DNA of 64,000 nt. Source: Planctomycetota bacterium. GTDB lineage: Bacteria; Planctomycetota; Phycisphaerae; Phycisphaerales; Phycisphaeraceae. Each line of letters starts with the position of its first letter. Position 1 is the first letter of the stretch. This document shows positions 37,164 to 46,343 of this stretch, piece after piece. The position numbers and the translations under genes are program-made. The stretch lies in assembly GCA_016350165.1 (NCBI GenBank), contig CP066225.1, forward strand, positions 1,798,001 to 1,862,000. The letters run 5' to 3'. A model generated the notes under the pieces. The model worked only from the letters and a program-made list of their open reading frames with translations. It was not told the DNA's origin and made no database searches.

Positions 37164-38255
37164 ATGAACTACGTTTGGGCTGCATTAATCGTCATGAGTC
37201 TCGGGTTTGCCATCTGGGCAGACGCCGGCGACTTAGCCTCTGATAAATACCGCAACAAGGTCCCCTTCCCAATCAATATTGAGATGGTCGATAACGATTT
37301 CTCAGAAGGGCCACAACAAGCAACCATCCACATCGATGCTGAAGAGTACATGACTTTTTATCACCTCGATGAAGGTAAAACTGCTGAACAGAAAGAAGCT
37401 GACCTGATCGCTCTCAAGTCTGTTTTTGATAAACCCTTTACAGGTAAGGTTTCACAAACAGAGAGTGGTGCCTATGAACTTCGCTTCCCACTGAACAGCA
37501 CAAAGTTGCCTGAGCCAATGGCGACTGTTTACCTCGAAAACAAAGCCAAAAACGGCGACTTCCTCACCAAACTCGACAGCATCCCTGAAGGCAAAGTTGG
37601 CGAGGCCACCATGGCACTCACCCCAACCCGCTTCTTGGGTATCAAAAACATCACCGACGCAGCATTCGATTTCGCAGATGTCGCAGTCACCATCTCCCTC
37701 AGCCTGATCGGCGTCCTGGCGATGTGGCTGGGCCTGATGAACATCGCTGACAAAGCGGGCTTGATCAATGCGTTCTGCAGACTGATTTCGCCGATCCTAC
37801 GGCCTTTGTTCCCAGAGGTACCAAAGGGTCACCCGGCATTCGGGATGCTCGCTCTGGCCTGTGCTGCAAATGCATTGGGCACAGGTAATGCCGCGACGCC
37901 GATGGGCATCAAGGCGATGGAAGAGCTACAGAAGCTGAGTAAGCAAAAAGACACAGCAACGAACTCGATGGTTATGTTGCTTGCGGTGAGTACTGCGAGT
38001 TTGCAGATCACACCATCGGCGACATTGCTTGCGGTTCTGGGTGTTGCAGCAGCTGACCTGTTGGTTGCGATTTTGATTGTTACAGGAATCTCGGCTGTGG
38101 TTGCAATTATCACAGCACGTTTGATGGGCAAGCTTCCAATGTTTGTGAAAACCGATCCGGGTCATATCGACTGGAAACCGGGTGATGACCCTGAGGGTGG
38201 ACGGATTGTAAAGAGCAAGGAAGCAAAGGACGAGCCGGAGACGGTGGACGCCTGA
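37164..38255 (+). CDS. spmA: SpmA-like nucleoside-recognition (gate) domain membrane protein with insertion
   Basis: This 363-aa membrane protein matches spore maturation protein A / the nucleoside-recognition gate domain in its second half: FCRLISPILRPLFPEVPKGHPAFG, then ANALGTGNAATPMGIKAMEEL, and LQITPSATLLAVLG. SpmA is normally near 200 aa. Here an extra hydrophilic region of about 140 residues (residues 30-165, KVPFPINIEMVDNDF to ITDAAFDF) lies between the first helix and the gate helices; it should be outside the membrane. Six or so helices are visible. Paired with spmB 130 bp downstream. In Firmicutes the pair affects spore core dehydration; in non-sporulating bacteria the transport role is unknown. 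Confidence 0.88.
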   Translation: MNYVWAALIVMSLGFAIWADAGDLASDKYRNKVPFPINIEMVDNDFSEGPQQATIHIDAEEYMTFYHLDEGKTAEQKEADLIALKSVFDKPFTGKVSQTESGAYELRFPLNSTKLPEPMATVYLENKAKNGDFLTKLDSIPEGKVGEATMALTPTRFLGIKNITDAAFDFADVAVTISLSLIGVLAMWLGLMNIADKAGLINAFCRLISPILRPLFPEVPKGHPAFGMLALACAANALGTGNAATPMGIKAMEELQKLSKQKDTATNSMVMLLAVSTASLQITPSATLLAVLGVAAADLLVAILIVTGISAVVAIITARLMGKLPMFVKTDPGHIDWKPGDDPEGGRIVKSKEAKDEPETVDA

Positions 38256-38385
38256 GTGAATGCCAGCAAGTCTAATTTAATAATTAGACAGCTTAAAAGC
38301 TCTTTGAGTGAGAGCTGATTGAATCGTCAAACGAAGAGATCTGAAAGTAATAAGAAGCTGACCACGGTCAGAAGGAATAAGCGAA

Positions 38386-38928
38386 ATGGATTCGATTAAA
38401 GAATTACTGAACATGGCTTCACTGTTCATCATCCCAGCCATGTTATTGTTCATCCCGGTGTATGGGATCTTTAAGCGGGTACCTGTTTATGAGGTATTCG
38501 TTGAGGGTGCGAAAGAAGGTTTTGATATTGCGGTGATGATCATCCCGTATTTGGTCGCGATTCTGTTTGCGATCGGGATGTTCCGAGCGAGCGGTGCAAT
38601 GGATTACCTGATGGACATGCTACGCCCTGGATTGATGGCGATGGGTATACCGCCAGAAGTTTTACCGATGGCGATTGCACGGCCTTTGACGGGGTCTGGT
38701 GCGACTGCGATCCTAGTTGATATCGTAAATGAACACGGCACGGAATCATTGATTTCACGTATGGCTGCGGTCATCTCTGGTTCAACAGAGACGACGTTTT
38801 ACGTAATCGCGGTTTACTTTGGTGCTGTTGGCGTTAAGAAGATTCGTCACGCATTGGTCGTTGGCTTGATCGCTGATGTGACTGCGATTCTGCTTGCGAT
38901 TTATGTCGTGAAATGGTTGTTTGGCTAA
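38386..38928 (+). CDS. spmB: SpmB-like nucleoside-recognition membrane protein
   Basis: This 180-aa membrane protein has the usual SpmB length and motifs: FVEGAKEGFDIAVMIIPYLVAIL, FRASGAMDYL, PPEVLPMAIARPLTGSGA and STETTFYVIAVYFGAVGVKKIRHAL. Five transmembrane helices are likely. It follows spmA on the same strand, and the two products are expected to act as a complex in the inner membrane. A good terminator lies 30 bp after the stop, which closes the unit. Confidence 0.93.
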   Translation: MDSIKELLNMASLFIIPAMLLFIPVYGIFKRVPVYEVFVEGAKEGFDIAVMIIPYLVAILFAIGMFRASGAMDYLMDMLRPGLMAMGIPPEVLPMAIARPLTGSGATAILVDIVNEHGTESLISRMAAVISGSTETTFYVIAVYFGAVGVKKIRHALVVGLIADVTAILLAIYVVKWLFG

Positions 38929-38954
38929 ATCAGCTTGAATAAAAATGAAGATCA

Positions 38955-38983
38955 AAAAACCCGCTCTTTGAAGCGGGTTTTTT
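38955..38983 (+). terminator. Terminator after spmB
   Basis: An 8-bp perfect stem AACCCGCT/AGCGGGTT with a 6-nt loop is flanked by A and T runs, so it may work in both directions. Confidence 0.88.
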
Positions 38984-39061
38984 GCTGGCTATAGGCCAAC
39001 TCGCGTATCTTTTATTTATGCATAACGTTTTGGTGAAATACGAAAACGTTCTAATCGCCCA

Positions 39062-39694
39062 TTAGATATCAACTTTACAGGATTGAATATTACCTGCTAA
39101 TTCAAGAAGTGATTCAGATTCACATTTAGTAAGGATATTGGCACGGTGCGATGCAATGGTTTTGCTGCTGAGCTTCAGTTCAGCGCTAATCTGCTTATTA
39201 CTTTTGCAGTCGAGGAGACTTTTGAGAACTTGACGTTCACGGATGGTGAGGCGTTCGAGGCCGCTGGAAATGCGCTCACTGAGTGCATGTAGAGAGCGGT
39301 TTTCCTGATCGATCATGAGTGCTTTCTGAACCTGATCAATGAGGTCTTGCGGGATAAAAGGTTTTTCGAGAAAGTCGATGACGCCGTTTTTGATCGCAGA
39401 GACGGCGGTGGGTACATCTGCATAGCCGGAAATCATGATGGTTGGCGGGCAGTAACCGAATTTTTCAATAGCACGTTCGACGACCTGCAAACCACTGATA
39501 TCGGGGAGTCGCAGGTCGGTGACGACGCAGCCGATGGAATCAAGTGATTGAGTATCAAGGAAGTCACTACCAGCGTTGAAGACAATAGTTTCGAGGCCGA
39601 TAGAGGCCATCATTGCTTTGATGGACATGCACATTTCAGGATCATCTTCGACAAGAGCGATACAAGTTCTGGTTGGTACTTTATTACTTAACAT
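39062..39694 (-). CDS. FixJ/NarL-type response regulator
   Basis: This 210-aa protein has an N-terminal receiver domain and a C-terminal LuxR-type helix-turn-helix. The receiver shows the acidic pair in LVEDDPEM, the phospho-acceptor Asp in VVTDLRLPDISGL, the conserved Ser in MISGYAD and the Lys in FLEKPF. The output domain LTIRERQVLKSLLDCKSNKQIS...KTIASHRANI is typical of FixJ/TodT regulators. It lies 63 bp after the histidine kinase gene on the same strand and is its likely partner. Target genes are unknown. Confidence 0.92.
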   Translation of the reverse strand: MLSNKVPTRTCIALVEDDPEMCMSIKAMMASIGLETIVFNAGSDFLDTQSLDSIGCVVTDLRLPDISGLQVVERAIEKFGYCPPTIMISGYADVPTAVSAIKNGVIDFLEKPFIPQDLIDQVQKALMIDQENRSLHALSERISSGLERLTIRERQVLKSLLDCKSNKQISAELKLSSKTIASHRANILTKCESESLLELAGNIQSCKVDI

Positions 39695-39757
39695 CTTGAT
39701 ATGAACTTTCGTATATAACTAACTGGTGATTAGACTCAAAAACCGTATGTGCGAGAA

Positions 39758-40963
39758 TTATGAGTGGTTTTTAAGTGCGGTTTTGAACAGGCATTCAAAT
39801 GTTGTGCCCTGCTCGTCTGATTTAACAAGAGAAATGTCGCCACCACTTTGGCGGATGAGGTTTCGACAGATCCACAGTCCCATACCGAGGCCTTCAGGTT
39901 TGCTGGTATGGAAAGCTTTAAAGAGGACCGAAGCGATATCGGGGTTAATGCCTGTGCCTGTATCGGCAATGGTGAGGTGTATGCTGCCGTCGTCTTGGAC
40001 GGATGAACGGATGTCAATATCACGGACGGAGCATTGGCCGTGATCGATCGCATCGATGGCATTGGTGAGAAGGTTACAGACGATTTGTTCAATGATGATG
40101 TTACTACCATGAACGAGGGGATTGGTTTCGCAGAGAAAAAGGCGGACGTTAACGTCTTTGGCAAAAGCGAGTTCTTTGAGCATACGCGTGGCTCGTTTAA
40201 CTGCTTTATTCAATTCGCCGACTTCAGGCTTGACGTTCATTTTCCGCATGAGTGAGCGTGTACTCTTAGTAATTTCGCCAGTTTTAACGACGAGCTCGAG
40301 TGAGTGCGTTAGCGGACTGAGGTCTTGCTCCTCGATGTCATATTTATTGCGAAGCGTGCGTATGGTTGAGTCGAGATAGTTAGCGATAGCGCTGAGGGGT
40401 TGGTTTATTTCGTGTGAGACAGCGGCGGACATTTGTCCTGCAAGCATGAGTTTATTGAGGGTGGCCATGTGAAAACGGTCGCGGGTTGAAGCGTCGTTTT
40501 CGAGTTTTTGTTCTGTGATGTCGATTGCTAGAACACTCAAAACGCTTTGATTGTTGAGCGTGCTGCATGGGCCAAGACTAAACCACCACCAACATTCATC
40601 TTTACAACGAACCATGACACGAATGACATCGTTTGATTCGGAAGCACGTTGATATGCCCAGTCGTATTGTGGTAATGATTCTTCGCAAATCCAATCGCGA
40701 AGCTTACTGCCTATGACTTGTTCGGGTTCGAAAGCGATTTTAATGAAGTTGATATGAATGATGGTTTGTTCGATATCAATGAGAAAAAGATGTGCCGGTG
40801 AATTTGCAAGGAGGTGAAGTCGCCAATCTTGCTCGGAGGTATTGAGGCCATCAACGCGGGTGATGGGGTAGCGTTTTTTAATGCAGCACTGATCGAGTTG
40901 AGGCGCGTCATTTGCGTCCAGATCGATGGCTGTAGTTTGAGGATGATCGGCAATATGATTCAA
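39758..40963 (-). CDS. PAS-domain sensor histidine kinase (FixL/TodS-type)
   Basis: This 401-aa kinase has no clear membrane segment, so it is probably cytoplasmic. A PAS domain covers about residues 45-150 (LLANSPAHLFLIDIEQTIIHIN ... CKDECWWWFSLGPC). The H box is MSAAVSHEINQPLSAIANYL near residue 185, followed by the N box (CNLLTNAIDAID), G1 box (DTGTGI) and the GLGMGLWICRNL box. The EINQPL form of the H box is typical of FixL-like kinases that pair with FixJ-like regulators, as found in the next gene. No heme-binding signature was verified, so the signal is unknown. Confidence 0.92.
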   Translation of the reverse strand: MNHIADHPQTTAIDLDANDAPQLDQCCIKKRYPITRVDGLNTSEQDWRLHLLANSPAHLFLIDIEQTIIHINFIKIAFEPEQVIGSKLRDWICEESLPQYDWAYQRASESNDVIRVMVRCKDECWWWFSLGPCSTLNNQSVLSVLAIDITEQKLENDASTRDRFHMATLNKLMLAGQMSAAVSHEINQPLSAIANYLDSTIRTLRNKYDIEEQDLSPLTHSLELVVKTGEITKSTRSLMRKMNVKPEVGELNKAVKRATRMLKELAFAKDVNVRLFLCETNPLVHGSNIIIEQIVCNLLTNAIDAIDHGQCSVRDIDIRSSVQDDGSIHLTIADTGTGINPDIASVLFKAFHTSKPEGLGMGLWICRNLIRQSGGDISLVKSDEQGTTFECLFKTALKNHS

Positions 40964-41389
40964 AAGTTCTCTTCCGTTGATTCAGTTGCATAATCGACGA
41001 GACAGGTAGAAATCGACGTTGCAACTTTAATGTACTAGAACCTGCCAAAACTAAAGACACAAAAACAGATTCCGAGCCAGCAAAAGGCTAGCGTAACAAA
41101 CTATCACATGCCCACGGATAGATTCAATAAAAAGATTTGCTCAGTTTCATCTAAGTAAACGTTTTGAAAGGGAAGTCGTTCACATCGAGCTAAAACATGG
41201 TGCGATTAATTAAGTGCTTCAAATCGCGAATCAAATCAAATTCATACAAGCCTAGAAGGCTTTGACCACAAGAGTTCTTCAAACAAAAACTTCAGAACTG
41301 ATGCCTATATCGTATTTGATACAGGATAAACCGTATAAATGCAAAACATATTCTTAGATGTTTATAAATATCTTGCAAATTGTTAATTG
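40964..41389. other. Spacer between the kinase gene and rfbB
   Basis: About 425 bp with no supported gene, RNA or clear terminator. It must contain the promoter of the kinase-regulator operon at its left end and the 3' end signals of the rfbB transcript at its right end. Confidence 0.5.
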
Positions 41390-42403
41390 TTAAGAGGATT
41401 GTTGATCTTTAAGAGATGACCACCAATTGGTGTTGTTGTTATACCAATTGATTGTATTTGTTAAGTGTTGATCGAATCTGGAAGAATCTACATTCCAATT
41501 AAGCTCGTTTTGCAGTTTTTTTGTATCAAGTGCATAACGCCGATCATGCGCTAAACGATCTGCAACATGTTGAATCATCTCTTGACTTACGTTAAGTAAA
41601 TTTAAAATTTGATGTGTTAATTCAATGTTTGATTTTTCGCAATTCGCACCGATGTTGTAAATGCTTCCATTTTCTGCAAATTCCAAGATACATAACAAGG
41701 CTTTGACATGATCATCGACGTAAATCCAGTCACGGACATTGAGGCCATCACCATAAAGAGGTAGTTTTTTACCTTGTAAAATGTTCGTCACGAACAATGG
41801 AATGATTTTTTCCGGGTATTGGTACGGCCCAAAATTATTAGAACAACGAGTAATAAGCGTTTGCTGATTGAAAGTGTGATGAGCTGCGTGAACGATTAAA
41901 TCGCCGGCAGCTTTGCTTGCAGCATAGGGGCTGCGTGGCTGAAGGGGCGAAAGCTCGTGAAATTTTTCAGCAGTGTTTAAAGGAAGCTCGCCATAAACTT
42001 CATCAGTTGAAACGTAAAGAAGACGTTTATTATTTTGTGGATCGACATGTTTAAGCGCATCAAGAATTGTCTGTGTGCCTACGACATTTGTTTGAATAAA
42101 AGGCTTTGCGTGGGCAATTGAGCGATCGACGTGAGATTCAGCGGCCATATGAACGATGGTGTCGCATGGTTTGATGAGTTCAGTTAACAAATCAAAATCA
42201 CAAACATCGCCTTGTACGAATTGATAGCGATCTGATGATTCGAATTCGATTAAGTTTTCCCGTTGACCTGCGTATGTCAGCAAATCGAGATTTATTATTT
42301 TAATCTTAGGCTTGTTTTTTAGAATAAAACGTACAAAATTTGTACCGATGAAACCACAGCCGCCAGTTATGAGAATATGTTTTATATGATGCTGAGGCTT
42401 CAT
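41390..42403 (-). CDS. rfbB: dTDP-glucose 4,6-dehydratase
   Basis: This 337-aa extended SDR makes dTDP-4-keto-6-deoxyglucose from dTDP-glucose for surface polysaccharide sugars. It shows the NAD motif GGCGFIGTNF near residue 14, HMAAESHVDRSI, STDEVYGEL, the catalytic YxxxK as SPYAASKAAGDLIV, and NNFGPYQYPEKIIPLF, YGDGLNVRDWIYVDDH, all hallmarks of RmlB/RfbB. It starts 4 bp after the stop of the nucleotidyltransferase gene, so the two are one operon. No rmlC or rmlD is adjacent, so the final sugar is not clear. Confidence 0.93.
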   Translation of the reverse strand: MKPQHHIKHILITGGCGFIGTNFVRFILKNKPKIKIINLDLLTYAGQRENLIEFESSDRYQFVQGDVCDFDLLTELIKPCDTIVHMAAESHVDRSIAHAKPFIQTNVVGTQTILDALKHVDPQNNKRLLYVSTDEVYGELPLNTAEKFHELSPLQPRSPYAASKAAGDLIVHAAHHTFNQQTLITRCSNNFGPYQYPEKIIPLFVTNILQGKKLPLYGDGLNVRDWIYVDDHVKALLCILEFAENGSIYNIGANCEKSNIELTHQILNLLNVSQEMIQHVADRLAHDRRYALDTKKLQNELNWNVDSSRFDQHLTNTINWYNNNTNWWSSLKDQQSS

Positions 42404-42407
42404 GTTT

Positions 42408-43163
42408 TTATTTATTCATCCTGTTTATGCCTTGCGACTGAACCATTTGTCTGGCGTAATCGAGGCTTTCAAAAGTGCCTACATCGGCCCACCAATCTTC
42501 GAGTGTAACGAAATTCATTTTACCTTGTTTGATGTAATGATTGTTAACGTCGGTGATTTCATATTCGCCACGGATGGATGGTTGAATAGATTTACAGATT
42601 TTGAATACGCTTTCATCGAAGAAGTAGATGCCCGCAACGGCGAGATTTGATTTGGGATTGACTGGTTTTTCTTCGATGTTGATAAGCTTGTTATTTTGGA
42701 TTTGCGCGACACCGAAACGTGAGGGATCAGGTACTTGCTTAATGAAAACAAGTGCACCGCTATGTTGTGTTAAAAATGCGTTAGCAGCATGAGCAATGTT
42801 AGAGCCAAGAAGTTGATCGCCAAGCATAACACAGAGTCGACCTTGAACGTGGCTCTCGACTTGGAGTAAAGCGTCTGCAATGCCCGCTGGCTTGTCTTGG
42901 GGAATAAAGTCCAACTGCGAGAAGCCTAGTTGCTCAGGAGCATCTTTAAGGGCGTCCTGAAAAGCTGGGATATGTTCTTTACCTGTGACAATGATGATGC
43001 GTTTGATGCTGAGGTTGGCGAGAGCTTGGAGAGGGTAGTAGATCATGGGATGGGGGCCGATGGGGAGCAAGTGCTTGTTGAGATTATCGGTGAGCGGTTT
43101 GAGGCGCGTACCTTGCCCACCTGCAAGGATGATGCCTGTGAGCTGTTCGGTGTGTTGGTGCAA
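42408..43163 (-). CDS. Sugar-nucleotidyltransferase (glucose-1-phosphate thymidylyltransferase-like)
   Basis: This 251-aa protein has the nucleotidyltransferase start GIILAGGQGTRLKPLTDNLNKHLLPIG with the GGxGTRL and downstream Lys. Later motifs are MLGDQLLGSN, FGVAQIQNNKLINIEEKP and GTFESL. It activates a sugar 1-phosphate to dTDP- or another NDP-sugar and sits directly upstream of rfbB, which suggests glucose 1-phosphate and dTTP as substrates. The length is at the short end (RmlA is near 290 aa), closer to RmlA-long/archaeal-type enzymes without the last helices. A tract of eleven C residues on its coding strand lies about 20 bp before the ATG. Confidence 0.87.
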   Translation of the reverse strand: MHQHTEQLTGIILAGGQGTRLKPLTDNLNKHLLPIGPHPMIYYPLQALANLSIKRIIIVTGKEHIPAFQDALKDAPEQLGFSQLDFIPQDKPAGIADALLQVESHVQGRLCVMLGDQLLGSNIAHAANAFLTQHSGALVFIKQVPDPSRFGVAQIQNNKLINIEEKPVNPKSNLAVAGIYFFDESVFKICKSIQPSIRGEYEITDVNNHYIKQGKMNFVTLEDWWADVGTFESLDYARQMVQSQGINRMNK

Positions 43164-43182
43164 TCGTAGCCCTTTGAGTATT

Positions 43183-43193
43183 GGGGGGGGGGG
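43183..43193. repeat. Run of eleven G residues upstream of the nucleotidyltransferase gene
   Basis: The plus strand has G11 at 43183-43193 (C11 on the strand of the downstream gene), starting 20 bp before its start codon. Homopolymers this long are prone to slippage. It could alter spacing in the promoter or leader. Confidence 0.9.
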
Positions 43194-43658
43194 ATGGCGT
43201 GTCAGGTTTGTCTGCCTGAAGACATATTACCGCCCCTGAGGTTATCTGTCGGCCTTATGTGGCGGCGAGATGATTTTGGCATGTGAGCAACTTATCCACC
43301 ATAGATATTAGTTGGGGTAGAGGAAGGGCGCTGGTGTCGCCTGAGACAGATAAGTAGGGGTGCTGATGCAATCAGGTCATATTACTGTAAGTACTTAGTA
43401 GTACGCCTGATACATAGACATCGCCATATTGAATTTCTTTACGGACTGCCGATGCTAGACGTATCATGAGAGGATCTATATGGCCACAAGTCTTAGTTGG
43501 CCGAGCCCTAGCGAGGAAGTTGGATTTTTGTGTTAGAGCTGGGGTGACGAGCACGCCTGATCGTCCATGGAAACGAAGCTGCAGCGAAGAGATTGAGTTC
43601 GCTTGTATTTTGGATGTTGCACGATTTGGTCGCTGCTGAGATATGTTCACGGAACCCA
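43194..43658. other. Divergent spacer between sugar-nucleotide operon and glycosyltransferase
   Basis: About 465 bp without a supported gene. Both divergent genes need promoters here. The frame of the glycosyltransferase is open up to 43593 but the added residues look unrelated to the family, so this part is taken as leader. Confidence 0.45.
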
Positions 43659-46091
43659 ATGACCATGCTCCAAAAAGCCAAACCAAGTTCATGGGACGCG
43701 CTAGAAACGCTGGCGTTGATCGGTACGTACACACCCAGGCGTTGCGGTATTGCGACGTTTACAAATGATCTAACGGAGGCACTGAGTGGTGCGGCTCCGA
43801 AGATAAACACGACGGCTGTGGCGATGAATGATCGGCCGGAGGGATATCGGTACAACAAACGAGTGTGGTTTGAAGTAAACCAGTCAAGGCTGGTGGAATA
43901 TCGGTTAGCGGCTGATTTTTTGAATATGTCATCTGTGGATGTGGTCTCGCTGCAACACGAGTTTGGGATTTTTGGTGGGCATGATGGTGCGTACATACTG
44001 GAGTTGCTGAGGCGGCTGCGAATGCCTGTGGTGACGACATTACATACAGTGCTACGTGAGCCGACGGATGGGCAGTTGCGCGTGATGCGTCAGTTGAGTG
44101 ACCTGTCTGATCAGTTTGTAGTAATGGCGTATCGTGCTGAGGAGTTTTTGAGGGACATATACAAGATACCTGCGGACAAGATTACGGTGATACCGCATGG
44201 GATACCGGATGTGCCGTTTGTTGATCCGAACTATTACAAGGATTTGTTTGGAGTTGAAGGTAAGAAGGTGATCCTGACGTTTGGATTACTCGGGCCTTCA
44301 AAGGGTTTGGAAAACATGATCGAGGCGATGCCTGCGATTGTGAAGCAGCATCCTGATGCGGTTTATATCGTACTGGGTGCGACGCATCCGGGCGTGATCG
44401 CGCATCAAGGGGAAGAGTATCGTTTGGGCTTGCAACGTCGGGCTAAGGAGTTGGGTATTGCGGACAATATTATTTGGGTGAACAGGTATGTTGATCTGGA
44501 TGAATTGTTGGAATTTTTAGGGTCTGCGGATGTTTATGTGACGCCTTATTTGAATGAAGCGCAGATTACTTCAGGTACGTTGTGCTATGCGTTGGGGTGT
44601 GGGAAGCCGGTGGTTTCAACGCCTTATTGGCACGCACAAGAGTTGCTAGAAGATGGTCGCGGGAAATTGGTGCCGTTTGGTGATACGAATGAGTTAGCGA
44701 ACGCGGTGAATGAATTATTTACAAATGAAGCTGAGCGACATGCGATTCGTAAAAGGGCGTATCAATATACGCGGCCGATGGCGTGGAAGAGTGTTGCGCA
44801 AAAGTATTTGAATCTTTTCCAAACAGTGAGAGAGCATCGAAACAATTCGCCGAAGCCAACACTGCTTGCCAGACCGTCAGGGTTGTCGAATTTAAAAACG
44901 CCTGAACTGACAGAGATAAAGCTTGATCAATTAATTAATCTGACGGATGGCACGGGGATTATACAGGCTGCACAATCCACGATACCGGATCGACATGTTG
45001 GGTATACAACGGATGACAATGCAAGAGCTTTGATTGCAACGATCATTGCGCAAGATCACTTGCCGACGCTAAACGTTCCAGCAACAAGAAGACTGCGACC
45101 TGCTGCACAGGTGGAATCATCGATGCTTGTGCCGAACGCGTTGGAGGATTTAACGACGAGGTATCTGTCGTTCATTGGTCATGCATTTAATTCTGAGACG
45201 GGTCGATTCAGACATCGCATGAATTATGCGCGACAGTGGCAAGATGAGGTTGGGTCTGAAGAATCACACGGACGGTCTATTTGGGCGTTAGGCGAGACGG
45301 TTGCAAGATCTTCAATGCGCGGTCATATGACGTTTGCTGCGAATCTGTTCCAGCAAGCTTTAGATACGTGCGCAAAGCTGCAAACGCCTCATGGGATTGC
45401 GTATTCGTTGATTGGAATTCATGCTTATTTAAGGCGTTTTTCAGGGGATTCGCACGCAAGAAGGTTGAGGGAACAGCTTGCGGATAAGTTGATGACGGCG
45501 TTCAGATCGCATATGGATGATGATTGGCCTTGGCTGTCGGATAAGCTGACGTATGCGAATGCGCAGATACCACATGCGCTATTACTATCTGGGCGATGGA
45601 TGTTTAATAATGAGATGATTCAGATGGCGCTGCGTGTTTTGGATTGGCTGTATAACATACAAATTGGTGAGGATGATCATTTTGCACCGATTGGCTCAGA
45701 TGGTTGGCTGAGAAGGAATCACAATAAGGCAAGGTTTAATCAGTTACCGATTGAAGCGTCGGGGATGATTAATGCTGCACTCGAAGCATATCGCGTCACG
45801 AATGATAAGACGTGGTTAGAAAGAGCATATGGCTGCTTAAATTGGTTCCTGGGTGATAACGATTTACATCAACCGCTTTACGATCCATCGACCGGTGGTT
45901 GTGCTGAGGTACTATTACCACATGGTGTATCGGAGAATCAATCAGCAGAATCGACAACTGTTTGGCTGATTGGTTTGCTGTCACTATATGATCATGTACA
46001 GAGCGAAGAGTCTTCAGCGACAAGTACAGAGAGTGTACCTGCACCAGAGGCAACGAACCCACAGCCTGCAGCAAGCAGTGAGCCTAAATAA
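43659..46091 (+). CDS. Family 4 glycosyltransferase with C-terminal (alpha/alpha)-type domain
   Basis: This 810-aa protein has two parts. Residues about 15-400 are a GT-B glycosyltransferase: IGTYTPRRCGIATFTNDLTEAL at the start, SLQHEFGIFGGHDGAY, IPHGIPDVPF, LTFGLLGPSKGLENMIEAMP, and the nucleotide-sugar site SADVYVTPYLNEAQITSGTL. Residues about 440-790 are a helical domain (TDDNARALIATI, GRFRHRMNYARQWQDEVGSEESHGRSIWALG, LLSGRWMFNNEMIQMALRVLDWL) like those seen fused to mannosyl-type transferases in other bacteria and resembling an alpha/alpha barrel. The start ATG 43659 is chosen because family homology begins near there. Donor and acceptor are unknown. The location beside sugar-nucleotide genes fits a role in surface or storage glycans. 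Confidence 0.87.
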   Translation: MTMLQKAKPSSWDALETLALIGTYTPRRCGIATFTNDLTEALSGAAPKINTTAVAMNDRPEGYRYNKRVWFEVNQSRLVEYRLAADFLNMSSVDVVSLQHEFGIFGGHDGAYILELLRRLRMPVVTTLHTVLREPTDGQLRVMRQLSDLSDQFVVMAYRAEEFLRDIYKIPADKITVIPHGIPDVPFVDPNYYKDLFGVEGKKVILTFGLLGPSKGLENMIEAMPAIVKQHPDAVYIVLGATHPGVIAHQGEEYRLGLQRRAKELGIADNIIWVNRYVDLDELLEFLGSADVYVTPYLNEAQITSGTLCYALGCGKPVVSTPYWHAQELLEDGRGKLVPFGDTNELANAVNELFTNEAERHAIRKRAYQYTRPMAWKSVAQKYLNLFQTVREHRNNSPKPTLLARPSGLSNLKTPELTEIKLDQLINLTDGTGIIQAAQSTIPDRHVGYTTDDNARALIATIIAQDHLPTLNVPATRRLRPAAQVESSMLVPNALEDLTTRYLSFIGHAFNSETGRFRHRMNYARQWQDEVGSEESHGRSIWALGETVARSSMRGHMTFAANLFQQALDTCAKLQTPHGIAYSLIGIHAYLRRFSGDSHARRLREQLADKLMTAFRSHMDDDWPWLSDKLTYANAQIPHALLLSGRWMFNNEMIQMALRVLDWLYNIQIGEDDHFAPIGSDGWLRRNHNKARFNQLPIEASGMINAALEAYRVTNDKTWLERAYGCLNWFLGDNDLHQPLYDPSTGGCAEVLLPHGVSENQSAESTTVWLIGLLSLYDHVQSEESSATSTESVPAPEATNPQPAASSEPK

Positions 46092-46343
46092 CATTTAATC
46101 GCTTGTTTTCCAGGTAAATCTGAAATTGTCTAATTTCAGATCAGTTCTTTATCAGGCATATCGTAGTGTAACAGTTCATAATCTTAGTTCATAAAAATAT
46201 ATCTAAAATTTACTCAACTAATCGTTGATTAGATGTTATTCATATACATGAAATATTGGGTTGCGATTCTTTACATAAGACCAAAGAAACTGTAGTTTAG
46301 CAAACCCTTTATCGTGCGCCTGCGATTTGGTTTTAGATTGGAT

